Program-made: the position numbers and the translations under genes
Assembly (NCBI GenBank): GCA_024449915.1
Contig: JAMZAV010001286.1
Span: forward strand, 1-64,000
Direction: 5' to 3'
DNA: 64,000 bases
DNA from: Sweltsa coloradensis
Taxonomy: Eukaryota; Arthropoda; Insecta; Plecoptera; Chloroperlidae
Notes under the pieces: model-generated
The model's input: only the letters and a program-made list of their open reading frames with translations
Databases searched by the model: none
What the model was told of the DNA's origin: nothing
In this document: positions 54,040 to 64,000 of the stretch, piece after piece
How positions within the stretch are numbered: position 1 is the first letter of the stretch
Layout of the letters: each line of letters begins with the position of its first letter

Positions 54040-54470
54040 TAAATAAATTTTATTTTGAGTTCTACCCACTTTAGTTATTATAATATTCTCAGGGGGGACA
54101 GAAATCAAAAGGGGACCAAGCCAAAACCCCGAGGCCCCGACGCCCAAACGACGGGGTGACGATAACCATCCATAAATCAATATTTTTTTAAAAATAGCAA
54201 TCAGGTTTTGGGATGGAAAGTGCGAGCACCCCGAATCAAAAGCCGAATAAAAAAGGCCCATTCAGAACAAAATTTTAATTTTTTTATGTCTTCGTTGCTA
54301 GGGGCGGCTCCCAAAATATTGTTTACAAACTCCTTAAGGGCAAGAAAAATATGGACTTTTCGTCTAAAACAGGAAAATTAAAAAAACTTCTGACTTTGGT
54401 GGGAATCGAACCCTATAGACCTTCTGCATTGGAAGCAGGTACGCTAACCACAAGACCAACGAGCCACTTC
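54040..54470 (-). repeat. Copy of 30.29-30.72 kb with SINE head
   Basis: GAGTTCTACCCACTTTAGTT, then GACGATAACCATCCATAAAT, GTCTTCGTTGCTAGGGGCGG, and the head ACCTTCTGCATTGGAAGCAG at 54418 with ACGCTAACCACAAGACCAAC. The head is the best preserved in the window: anticodon loop TTCCAAT on the minus strand and box B as GGGAATCGAACCC on plus. Only one unit is present here, in contrast to three in the arms. Confidence 0.75.
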
Positions 54471-54474
54471 CACC

Positions 54475-55030
54475 TACCTCCAAACATAGCAAGAGACAAG
54501 TGCGGGTAGGGATACAGAAATTTTTAATTTTTTTATTTAAAGCGTGATTTTTTAAATTTGGGCCCATAAAAAGGGGGAACCTCTTGGGGTGACCCCCGTC
54601 ACGTGACGGAGTAAACCGTGAGGGCACAATGGGAAAACCGCTAAGGGCCGGGTCGAACAAGGTGCGCTCCATTGGTTATTAAAAACCAAGCCAGTTATCG
54701 CTCGTCGGTTTCGACCCGGGGGCGCCCAGTTAGGGTTTTCCTAATTTAAAAAATGTCAAAAACATTTAAAATCGGGTCGGGGAAAAAAGGTTGGGCCCGA
54801 TCACTTTTTGCTTTTGGTAAAAAAAGCCGTATACGCCTCACCGGGAAAAAATAGGGAAATTTTTGGGGGCGATTTTTTCGAAAAAAATCCTAGAACTAGC
54901 CGGCAGGCAACTGGCGGGGAAAGGCGATTAACCTTTAAAGTTTAAGGGGTTTTGGAACCCGGAAAAAGGGTTTTCGGGTTTTCATTTGTTTTTTATTGAA
55001 AAAAAAAAAGGTTTAAAAGCGTAAAAGGGG
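54475..55030. other. Poor-quality stretch, no feature
   Basis: Mixed GC and homopolymers. The 102-codon minus frame at 54364-54672 starts inside the SINE. No gene. Confidence 0.5.
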
Positions 55031-55340
55031 CTATACGGGGATTTAATTAGGCCCTACGCAATTTGGTACACCATCAATGTGATTGGTGAAAATATTTCTT
55101 TATGGTGTAGGGCTAGGCCTACCTACCTAGATTATTATTTTACAAAGCCAGTTATTTTTCCTTCTTGTCTCAAAATTCCTATAACTATCCACGTGTAGGC
55201 CCACAATCTTAGGTGTAGGCCCTAGGCCTATTGGCCTATTAGAACTTGTTGTCTATTGGCAAGGTCAATTTGTGGCAACGAGCCTAAGAGATGTAAAGAA
55301 AACCACTTGAGGCGGTATATAGGCCTAGCCTAAGATTTTT
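55030..55340. repeat. AGGCCTA-rich stretch
   Basis: Words TAGGCCTA, TAGGCCC and GCCTATTGG recur at least eight times in 300 bases. Clusters of this self-complementary word occur in several marine invertebrate genomes. Its origin here is unknown. Confidence 0.45.
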
Positions 55341-58300
55341 TTTTTTTTAAATACTATAAATATTAAAAATTCCTGATTGTATTACAGCACAAAAAAATGG
55401 TGATATATTACCAGATTAGCTAAAGATAATTTTATTATAATTGCTAATTAAATTTCCTTTGTTCACGAAAAATAAAAAAAGGCTGCCGGTAAAAAAAAAA
55501 AAAAACGAATTTTTAAAGATGGGAAAAACGCCACACTTTTTTTCTGTAAACAAAAAAACCCAAAAATGTTTTCAGCCCTTTATAAACTTTGAAGGCTAGG
55601 GGGGGGGCCCAGATATTTTTTTCAGATAGAAATTTCAAATCTTACCCGATATTATCGTGGGTTACTGGTGGAAAGTGTGGGGTTTTTTAAACATACCGCC
55701 TATATGGGGAATTTAAAACAACATTAGTTTATCAAAATTGGGCCCCTACGAAAACCCCCCCCCCCCCCCCCCCACTTTTATACGGTCATTTTTTTAATCT
55801 GACCCTTACAAAACTTTTATCAAAAACGATAGCAAAGTTTTATTACACATGTTAGTATGTTTAAATTTTTGGGGTGTGCGCGTCCAGTTCTGCGGGTGCC
55901 CCTGATTAGCCCAAAATAAAAATTTTCGGGGCCCGATTGCACCGTGGAAAGTTTGAGAAGGAGAGTAGAAACCCCTTTAGAAAGGGCAGGGTAATGAGGT
56001 TGCTTTTTTTACCGCTCGCGCGCTTTAGCCAATCGACTCGCGAGATTGGCGATAAAAAATACAGTTTTACATGGTTTTACATTTTAAACATTGTCAAAAA
56101 ATCACTTATTTTATTTAACAACTTTGGTTTTTGGGCTCCCTTTTTCTTTTTTACAGTCTCTTAAATTATTGTTTTTGTCTTCGTTGATATATCATAAATG
56201 GTGTAGAAAAAAAACACTTGAATAGAAGAACAATTTTCAGTCCAACACCACCTCACTAAAAAGTAAAAATACAGACGCAGTCACGAATTGTAACAATTGA
56301 TTAAAGGAAAAAAATACTTTTGTTGAGTAGAACACAAATTTCTGCAACGGGGACTGTGGGGGGCCCATTTGTAGGTGAAAAATAGCGTGTTATGGTTGAA
56401 AACCCTTTCGGCACGGAAAAAAATTCGATTTGTTTATTTTCATGGATAAAAAATTACAAAGTTGGCAAAAGGGACTCCATCTTGAAATTTAAATGCCCCG
56501 GTTTAAAACATCTAGGCCTAACCCTTTATGGGTTTTTAGATTTTTTTATTTTTGTAAAAAAGGTAAAACCCAACCTATATGTCTCCCTAATTTGGGGAAA
56601 CCCAAACCCCGGTGTGCCCATGGTCCCCAGACCCAAAGGGGGCCTTTTGTTCGAAAACTAGTGCAGGTTTTCAGGAGGCAATTTCAGGAAACGGAAAAAT
56701 TTCATACGCCTCAAACCCCTTGTGTTCGATTGCAACCAGCAAGCAAAGTTCGGCAAAAAATTTCCCCAGTGGGCCTTTCGACCCAAAAATTTTTAATTGA
56801 AATTTACAATAATCCGTTTTAAAAATGTTTTATTTATCATAGGGCCCAAAGTTTAAAAATAGATTTATGGCCTAATTTTACGTCGGAAAGGGGAAGCTTA
56901 GGCCCCCAATCAAAACCCAGGGCCCAATTTCCCGTTAGTTGGGGAGCTGTTGAAAAGTTGAAATTAAACGGGGCTTTACGAGTTTGAAAAAAAGTTCAAA
57001 ATTGGCAATTTTCGTGAATTGTTTCTGGCTGATTAACAAAAAAATATTGATAATCTACTACCATAGCACTATGCATGATGGTATAGCCCCTATACTGAAG
57101 TATGCAAAAGAGAAATACAAAAATAAAATAGTTTGCCGTGCGTTGATACTTTTGGTGGCAGCGCCGGGTTACCTTACCATTCCATAGTAGAACGATAGTA
57201 GGGCCTACTTGTGGAAAATGTGAAAAAACGGTGAAAGGGTTTAAAAGTTGAAAAAAAATTTCCCGTCCAGGTTTTTACTGCACCCTTTTTGGTTTGGTTA
57301 AAAAAAAGGAAAATTTTTTCCAGAGTTGATGTTTTTTGTCGCAAAGTGGCCTAAAAGTTTTCCCAAAAAAACACCAGTTTGCAAAACCGGGCCCTTTTTC
57401 CCGCGTTGACGAGGGGTACCCGGTTTCTGTACTACCGTTCCCCAAAGCTGAAAAAAATTTTTTGGGGGAATATTTAGTGGTTATTTCTCTAAATTTTGAA
57501 TTTTTTTTTTTTTAAATTTTTGGTTTTTTTTTTAGATTCCGCCGATTTCTTTACCCCTTGACAAGATAAGAAAATGAAAATAAAACTCAAATGAAAGTAT
57601 TCAGAAAAAATTTTGTAAAACTGGGAAATTTGGTTTTAACATTAAAAAAAAAGGGCCGAAAAAATGCTAGGGTAAACCCTAAATCGCCCCCACCCCTCGC
57701 CGAAACCCCCCACTAACGTTTTATGGATTAGGATTTAGGGCCCCCTATTAAATTTAATTTTGACATAATTTTTTTTAAAAATTCAAAAATCAGTCATCTT
57801 TTCGATTTGCTTTGGCGGGAAAGTAAGCCCCCCCCCCCCCAAAACTTTTATACATCGCAAGTCACTTTGAAAGATACAGGGCAGCGATAGGCATCGTGGG
57901 TAAAAAGTAAAAAAATGTTTAAAAGTCACAGAAAAACCCCGCCATTTCTTAGTACAAATAGTCAAAGACGCCCTTTTTATTTCATTAAGTCTAGGGGTAC
58001 CATGTGTTGTGTCAAAGACAAAAAAAAGTTCAGTCAGGGTTGGGCCCGGGGGCGGGGGTTTAAAAGTGAACTTCCCGAATCATCAGAGTATAGCGCTTTT
58101 ACCCCTTTAGTCGTCGTTTGGTTGGGCCAAATAGTAAAAAATGCAAATCTTTTTTGGAAAAACCCAAACACTAAAAAAAAACTGCTGTTAAAAGCTTCGG
58201 TACGTGGGGTTACTGATGGTAAAATGACTTTCCCAAAAGGGCCTAAAAGAGTGAGAAAAAAAAAAACTGTTTAAAAAAAAACTGGGATGTTTTTTTGCTA

Positions 58301-58440
58301 TCGGTACGGTTAGTTACTGAATGGGGAAAATGGGCTGCCCGGAGCCCCCTAATAAGTGAGAAAGATTTAAAAATTTAAAAAAAATGTCCCCCAATTTATG
58401 TTGCAAGGGTTGGGAACGTGAATTTTTTTATAGATTCAGA
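55341..58440. other. Poor-quality stretch, no gene supportable
   Basis: Includes a C run at 55758-55774 and 57829-57840. Overlapping plus frames at 56392-56822 show no recognisable domain and shift with homopolymers. I call nothing. Confidence 0.5.
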
Positions 58441-58445
58441 ATATT

Positions 58446-58480
58446 TGGGGCACCCCTCCAAAAATTTGAGGGAGGGGTGC
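58446..58480. repeat. Perfect GC hairpin
   Basis: GCACCCCTCC pairs with GGAGGGGTGC across AAAAATTTGAG. A second GC-rich run (CCCCCGTGGGGGGG) follows at about 58510. It may be the subterminal part of a GGGG-rich DNA transposon like the one at 62656. Confidence 0.5.
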
Positions 58481-58539
58481 TTCAGCCCCGAACACCCACG
58501 GAGTCGGCGCCCCCGTGGGGGGGTGGGTGGGCCTGACTT

Positions 58540-59580
58540 CTGAAAAAGATAGTAGGGGTGGGGAAAGATAAGTCGGGTGCTAGTGCTAAAATAGCTACCG
58601 CTATTCTTATGCCCACAGTTCCCATTTATTTGCAATAGAAAACTTTCTCACGCACTCAGGCAAAATCGAATAAAGGGAAGGTCACCCCCAAAATTTCCCC
58701 TCCCGTTTGCCCTAAAGCGAATAGCAGTAGCAACTTTCTGCAAAGTCTAGATCTGTACAATTTTTAAAAGGGTTTTTTAAAATTATTTGTAAATTGGGGA
58801 TTTTTGTATTGGCCGGACCAAAATCAATTTACATGTAATACACTCCGAACAAAGGTCTACTGGGGAAAAAAATATTCAATTTCGCAAAAAAAAAACTATC
58901 TATTTTTACAAGGAGTCTCATTTATCAAAGGGGGTACTGCCACCGTGCGCAGTATTTTCTTTGGGCCACGACCCCAGATAAAAAGAACACACTGCGAAAC
59001 ATTAAAATTTGGGTTGGGGAAAAATGTTCCATTGTTTTTTGGCGCTGCCCTCGTAAAGAGGAGAAAACTTATGTGCACGGGGTGGGGGGGTTAAACTTCT
59101 GTGTTATGTGTGATCGGGCAATCATCTGCACGCTAAGACAAAAATCAAAAAAATTTTGATAAAACTAGCTGGAAATTTTTTCATTTTTAAAAAAGACAAG
59201 AACAGGTAGTTACAAAAAAGTGTCAACGGTTTAAAACGTGGAACCCAAAAAAACGAAAAAACTTTGCACGTGGGGGATGGATTTTAATTTTCAAAAGGAA
59301 AAAAAAGGGAAAACCTGATGCTCAAAAATTTTCAAGGCCAATCAAACAAGCAATCTCTCCCATTTGGGGCCTAGGGTTACGAATTTGGGGGGGGGGGGGG
59401 AGGGAATAGGGGGGGAGTTAAAAAAACTAGGGGGGCAAAAAATCAAAGGGAAAACGGGCTTGAAGTTGAAAAATTACTCTCACTCCCCCCCTTTTGTCGC
59501 CCGGTACAATAATTGTTTCTGATGTTTTTGGTTTAACCTTGAAAAAAAAAACTTTTTTGCCTACCGTTCTCCTTCTTTTT
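58540..59580. other. Poor-quality stretch, no feature
   Basis: Contains a G-run at 59388-59400. Nothing else is seen. Confidence 0.5.
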
Positions 59581-59582
59581 GG

Positions 59583-60715
59583 TGGAAACGAAGCGAAGAT
59601 CCTTCCAAAAAATTTCCGGGGAAAGTTTTTTTTTCTTTTTTTTTTTTTGTGTTTCTGTTTGCCAAAGATTTCCCGGGAAAACCCATGGCCTACTCCAATT
59701 GCGAGAAATTTTCTGGAGAAAATGCCCCGTGCGGAAAAAAACGATAAAAAATTTTTCTCCCGAAAATTGCAATTTACGATTTTTTTTGATTTTTTTTGTT
59801 TTTTTCTGTTTGTATTTTTGGGGTTTGTTAACACGATTTTCCCGGGTAAAACCCATACTCGAAATTTCGATGAAATTTTTTTTAGGCCTTAGAAAAACTC
59901 TGAACATAAAAAAATGCCACGTTTTTGAGGGGGCAATCTAAAAATTATTCTCATGAAAATCGCAATTTTTCGATTTTTCCCATTTTTTTAAATTGGCTTC
60001 AACTTTTAACACCTAGGGCCTACATTCTTTATCCGATTTTAATGATTTTTTTTTTTAGAACCCTTTTTTTTTATGAATTTAAAAGATTCGTGTGAAAATT
60101 TTAAACGTAATCTAAAAATTATTTCCCACGAAAATTCGGGAATTTTTTGCTTTTTTTGGTTTAAAAAAAAAAACGGGGTTATAACACCCACATGCTTTAT
60201 AGTTTATCCCATTGTAAAAGATTTTGGGAAAAGAAACCGAAATTTTTTGAATAAAAAAATTTCGTGTGAAACTTGAGCGAAAAAACAAAAAAAATTTTTT
60301 TCATTAAAATTTCCCCCCCCCCAATTTTTTCGATTTTTTCGATTTTTAAAAATTTTCTTCAAAAATTTGACATGCCCTTTCAGCTTTATTCGATTGTAAA
60401 GATTTTTTTACCGAACCTTAATTTTTTTGAATTTTTAATTTTATTCGGTGAAAATTGAGCGTAATCTAAAAATTTTTTCTCACGGGAAAAAACGCCCAAT
60501 TTTTCGCCCAAATTTTTGGTTTAAAAAAAAACGGGTTTTAACACCTAGGCCACAGCTTTATACGATTGTAATGGGTTTTTTTTTTGAAAAACCCTTAAAA
60601 TTTTTGAATTTAAAATATTAATGGGGAAATTTTAGCGCAATCGAAAAATTAATTTTTCGTGAAAAAAACGCAAATTTTTCGTTTAAAAAAAATTTTCGCT
60701 CATCCAAAAAACCCC
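59583..60715 (+). repeat. Degraded HINE-like element with internal repeats
   Basis: Starts GAAACGAAGCGAAGATCC (5' end) and ends with TTTTCGCTCATCCA at about 60690. The interior has at least four TCTAAAAATTATT(T/C)TC, ACACCTAGGGCCTACA-like and CTTTATNCGATTTTAATGAT units with a spacing of about 150-170 bases. Frames at 59427-59941 on both strands are shadows. Confidence 0.6.
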
Positions 60716-62400
60716 TTTCCCACCCAAATTTTCACTCCTTCCCCTTAACCCCCCTGTCTTCCCCCACGTTTTATCCCATTGGAAAGAAAGAAAAAAATGG
60801 GGTAATCCCCTGGAAAAAGAAAATTTGGAAAAATTCCCCAAAACAATTGGGCATGGGCAAATTTATAACTCTACTGGGTTTAGTTTCCCTAAAAAAACAT
60901 TAACTAAAACGCGACTGAAAAGGGGGGGTTTTCGAAGCTTTCCCAGTTTAAAGAATAAAAAGGGAAAAAGCCAATCCCCCAGTGGCGTATCCTGGAATTC
61001 ATAAAAAGGGAAGGGGGTTTAACCAATATGGATTCACACCGGAAAAATCCCCAATTTTTGGGAAACCGGGAAAAAGTTTGCCCTTTATGGTCATTTTAGT
61101 GAAAATCTGTATAGGTTTTTTTTTTCACAAAAAATCAATTTTTTTAATTTTTTCTAAAATCCTCTTTTTTTTATATTCTCCATTGAAACGTTTAAAAAGA
61201 AATTTCAAATTTTTTTTTGCTAAAGGGGGGTTAAACCCCCTCTCCCCCCCCTTGGAAAGTGTTCGCCCCCTTCCCCACATAGGCATCTTCCCCTTTGTAC
61301 TAAAACCCCCCAAAAAATCCCCGGAAAATATTAAACCATCACCCCCTCATCTTCAGTTTTGGAAAATATTTAGGTTTTTTAGCCTCCCTCTGTTTGGGCC
61401 GGGGGGAAAGAAAACCCAAAAAAAAATGCATTTCCCCGGGCGAAAATTTCATTACCAACATTTTATTCCCTTTATCTTGGGATAATCTTATGACCATCGG
61501 GCAGTATCGTAAACCCTACGTTTGGTTCTAGTTTATACAAGGAAATAAAACTAAAAAAATAGAAAAAAATATTGTGGCTACACAGGGGGAGGGGCGAAAA
61601 AAATTTTTCACTTGTAACAAAAAGTCTCACGAAAACGAAAAAAAAATCAAAAACATTAGGTGGTTATTTGTCTTTAAGTTCGGCGTTCTGTGGGTTTGCA
61701 TAATTTGCAGTATCATTTTTTCTAAAAGCGTTAAAAAAACCCAAAAAAATAGATTAGGCCCGGAAAAAAAAGGGACCCGGAAAGGGGATTGGGTCTTGAC
61801 ACCTATTTTTATCTAGTGAATGCTGACTAAAAAATGGGGTTTTTAAATAAATGGGAAAGGTCAAAATGCCTTTTTATGAAATATTATGGTAAAAGGGACG
61901 CAGAAGGGGAGAAACCCCCCAGCAAAAACTCACAAGTGAACGCATTGTCGACCTGGGTTTGACTGTCCTACATATTTATTGGGGGGGGGGGGGGGGAATT
62001 GTTTTTTTTTATATTAAAAAATTTTCTTTTTTATTCCGGTTTCAGAATGCAGGGTATTCAAAAAAAAAACTCCAAAACTTTGTATAATTTTTTTTTTAAA
62101 GTCGTTAGATTATGACTTTATATATTTCTAAACCCCCCCCCCCCCCCAAAATTCATTTTAAAATTTTAGGAACGAAAAGACCCAAAATAAAAACTTCTTT
62201 ACTTCAGCTGATAGGGGCCCAACGCTCTGCAAACAAACAACAGGTTGCAAGTTGCAACCCGGGGGGAAAAATGTCGGCTGGTCAGGGCCCCACTTGCCTA
62301 GCAATATAACCCCCCTTTCTTTCCTGCACTTATTGGATTTTATTTTCACACATTACTACACACAAAATTGACTATACTCTATACTCACCAACGTTATGCT
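60716..62400. other. Poor-quality stretch, no gene
   Basis: The 167-codon plus frame at 60982-61485 is Phe/Lys/Pro-rich without a domain. G and C runs lie at 61980-61996 and 62133-62148. Sequence quality improves after about 62150. Confidence 0.5.
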
Positions 62401-62409
62401 ATATCCAAA

Positions 62410-62647
62410 TGTGCACCAATAAGCTCACCAAGTGTTATTATGACTTATGATAGACTACGGTAACCGACGTTCCCTCTGTACCGAGAACGCAGAGAGCAAA
62501 CTAACTGTGAAAAATCTGTTCGCGACTCCCTGAAGACGTCGTGTCACGTCACGAGTTCCTGGAATCGCAGGCACCAAGGTTGTCGACATCAGCCAATCCC
62601 GTCGCAGGGGTGTCGGATTTGAGTGGCGCGCTAAGTCAAGTGCAAAG
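62410..62647 (-). other. Open minus frame next to the hAT insertion
   Basis: The minus frame 62709-62455 (DLARHSNPTPLRRDWLM...) is GC-richer than its surroundings. If the insertion at 62656-63467 and one 8-base duplicate are removed, the frame joins the minus frame of 63476-63532 (VDERPLNI then FALDLARHS). That is about 105 open codons. I recognise no family. It may be an old transposon or host exon, or chance. Confidence 0.25.
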
Positions 62648-62655
62648 ATGTTAAG

Positions 62656-63467
62656 CAGGAGCGTCACTAGAGATTGGACATTGGGGGGGCGCAAGTACTT
62701 TGAGGACAAAGGAACAAAGCACGGGGGGTATGGGGGCGGAGACCCCCATAAATAGCGCCGCAGGCGAAAATTTTGAAAATCAGGTTTTTTGAGTGCATTT
62801 GGTGCGTTTTAGAAAAAAGCGTTAGGCTGAATGCAAAACCAAAACATTGTAGTTTGTGTGCGTTAATTTGTTTTGTCGTCATGTCGAGCTTACAATTCAC
62901 AACATAATAACGTTTGATCTTATTTTCAATTTAGAGACACATTTATTTGTTACTGGTGAATTCGGACAATACAAAGGAAAGATTCAAATGATCGAATTTA
63001 GGGCGGAGCTTTGAGAGGCTTGTCCCTATATATTTTTTCAATTACAAGGTAATTTTGATGCAAATCAGTGTGACTGCTCTAAAACGCAGTTGAAAACTAT
63101 TTATTGGTAAGTAAATTCACCATTTTTATTGGGCTCGGACAAAAGAAGGAAATGAAACACTTCATAATCAGACAATTTAATTGTCGTATGAATTAATTCC
63201 AAATTAGCCTACTAGCAAAAATTAACATCAACAATTTTTTTAAATCACGTGTCTTTTAATAAGAAATTAGGCCTACCCACCGGTACATCATTAGTTAAAT
63301 AAAGTAATGATTATCAAATTATTTTAAGTAGTGATAATTCGCGTAAAGTGCAGCTGTGACTGTGGGTTGTTAATTGAAAAAAAAGTAAAACAAGGAAATT
63401 ATTGGGGGGGCGCGGATTGCGATTGGGGGGGCTCACGCCCCCCCAAACCCTCCTAGTGACGCCACTG
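62656..63467. mobile_element. Non-autonomous hAT-type element with perfect 8-bp target duplication
   Basis: Flanked by ATGTTAAG at 62648-62655 and 63468-63475. Terminal inverted repeats: CAGGAGCGTCACTAGAG on the left and, in reverse, CAGTGGCGTCACTAGGAG on the right. GGGGGGG tracts lie just inside both ends (62681 on, 63405-63450). The 8-base duplication and CAGTGGCGTCACTAG ends fit the hAT superfamily. At 812 bases with no transposase it is non-autonomous. The middle is AT-rich and has no domain. It sits in clean sequence, so the boundaries are reliable. Confidence 0.85.
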
Positions 63468-63600
63468 ATGTTAAGTGGTCGTTCATCAACACTTGGGAAG
63501 GGCAAACCTTGCACATAGTATACGAACACCAAGGGGTCTAGTCCCTTGATTTACTTCTGATCGAGGGTGTACAAGGATATTCTTTAGTAATAATAAAAAA

Positions 63601-63750
63601 ACAGTTCTATCCGATGACACGTTAAGATTAGTTTACATTTCTCTTGTTGAATCTGTATTAACGTATGCTTTGCTGTCATGGGGTAACGCTTCGGTTTCGA
63701 ATATGACCATGCTTATTAGACTACAAAACTCGATAGTAAAGATAATACAC
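63601..63750 (+). pseudogene. LINE reverse transcriptase C-terminal fragment, interrupted
   Basis: An uninterrupted plus frame of 50 codons reads TLRLVYISLVESVLTYALL, SWGNASVSN and RLQNSIVKIIH. This is the thumb/connection segment of a non-LTR retrotransposon RT, in which the pattern (L.S.L.Y....WG......L...Q....R.I) is well known. The frame upstream of 63600 has stops and a slip. Downstream, right after IIH, sequence changes to a hAT-like end at 63758, so the element was cut by that insertion or by truncation. The family differs from the LINEs at 2.9-4.5 and 42.3-42.8 kb, which have the RLRWYGHM type of tail. Confidence 0.8.
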
Positions 63751-63757
63751 CCCAAAC

Positions 63758-64000
63758 TAGAGATGCGAATTTAAAAAAAAAACGGCGGCCCGGCCCGGCC
63801 CGAGGCCCGACCCGAAACGGTCCGGCCCGGGCCCGGCCCGACTATTCAAAAAATACTGCGGCCCGGCCCGAAAGATAATCATCCTGGCCCGGCCCGGCCC
63901 GAAAGTCGGCCCGAAAGCCGGCCCGAAAGTCTGGATTTTTAGACTCGTCAAAGCAAATGGGCCGCCTTTGCCAACAAGTATGATAGTATTTCTTAGTTCT
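63758..64000. mobile_element. GGCCC-rich terminus of a hAT-like element
   Basis: TAGAGATGCGAATTT is followed by an A run and many GGCCCGGCCCG and GGCCCGAAAG words to about 63925. A TAGNGATG start with a GGCCCG-rich subterminal region is the layout of Ac/hAT-like ends. Only one end lies in the window. The 64-codon minus frame here (GPGRA repeats) is an artefact of the repeat. Confidence 0.55.

Noticed and set aside
59427..59941. Overlapping frames of 120-135 codons on both strands
   Set aside because: Low-complexity Phe/Lys proteins made by homopolymer runs inside a degraded HINE-like element.
60982..61485. 167-codon plus frame, longest in the window
   Set aside because: Pro/Phe/Lys-rich, with homopolymer-inflated DNA and no recognisable motif.
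63757..63951. Gly/Pro/Arg-repeat minus frame
   Set aside because: Direct read-out of the GGCCCG repeats in a transposon end.

Overview
This window is eukaryotic, almost certainly from an invertebrate animal. It is a dense mosaic of transposable elements and contains no intact host gene that I can recognise. The metazoan signs are non-LTR retrotransposon proteins, a tRNA-derived SINE, Helitron-like non-autonomous elements, hAT-like elements and (GA)n, (TTTA)n and (TA)n microsatellites. The species cannot be fixed from the sequence. Every recognisable coding region is a broken retrotransposon fragment.

Layout. 0-6.4 kb holds a frameshifted LINE reverse transcriptase on the minus strand (2.9-4.5 kb) and several Helitron-like (HINE-like) copies. 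From about 7.7 kb to 39.0 kb the window is one giant inverted repeat. Arms of about 15.6 kb (7.73-23.34 and 23.5-39.03 kb) face each other across a loop of about 160 bases. Weaker pairing continues outward to about 5.0 and 39.9 kb. Going outward, each arm carries the same elements: a microsatellite block with an exon-like motif, a hAT-like element with a nested HINE, two MITEs, a fold-back element, three tandem tRNA-derived SINE units, a broken RNase H LINE, and about 3 kb packed with hammerhead-ribozyme-like motifs. 39.9-44.1 kb holds further HINE copies, a MITE and the C-terminal end of a second LINE. 44.5-54.5 kb holds degraded, shortened and reordered copies of right-arm segments inside poor, homopolymer-inflated sequence. 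54.5-62 kb is mostly unreadable. 62.4-64 kb is clean again, with a non-autonomous hAT element that has a perfect 8-bp target duplication and a LINE reverse transcriptase interrupted by a GGCCC-rich hAT-like end.

Reading quality matters. The two arms differ mainly by small insertions and deletions, as expected of unpolished single-molecule reads. The palindrome may therefore be a fold-back read artefact and not a chromosomal structure. The 44-62 kb region has inflated A, T, G and C runs that destroy frames. Element identities are better supported than exact sequences or boundaries.

The most interesting content is (i) the cluster of CTGATGA-hairpin-GAAAC motifs, which resemble the hammerhead ribozymes of Penelope-like retroelements, in several sequence families and alternating orientation, and (ii) a set of about 18 element termini sharing GCTCATCCA followed by a hairpin and CCTAG, which looks like a superfamily of Helitron-like non-autonomous elements.
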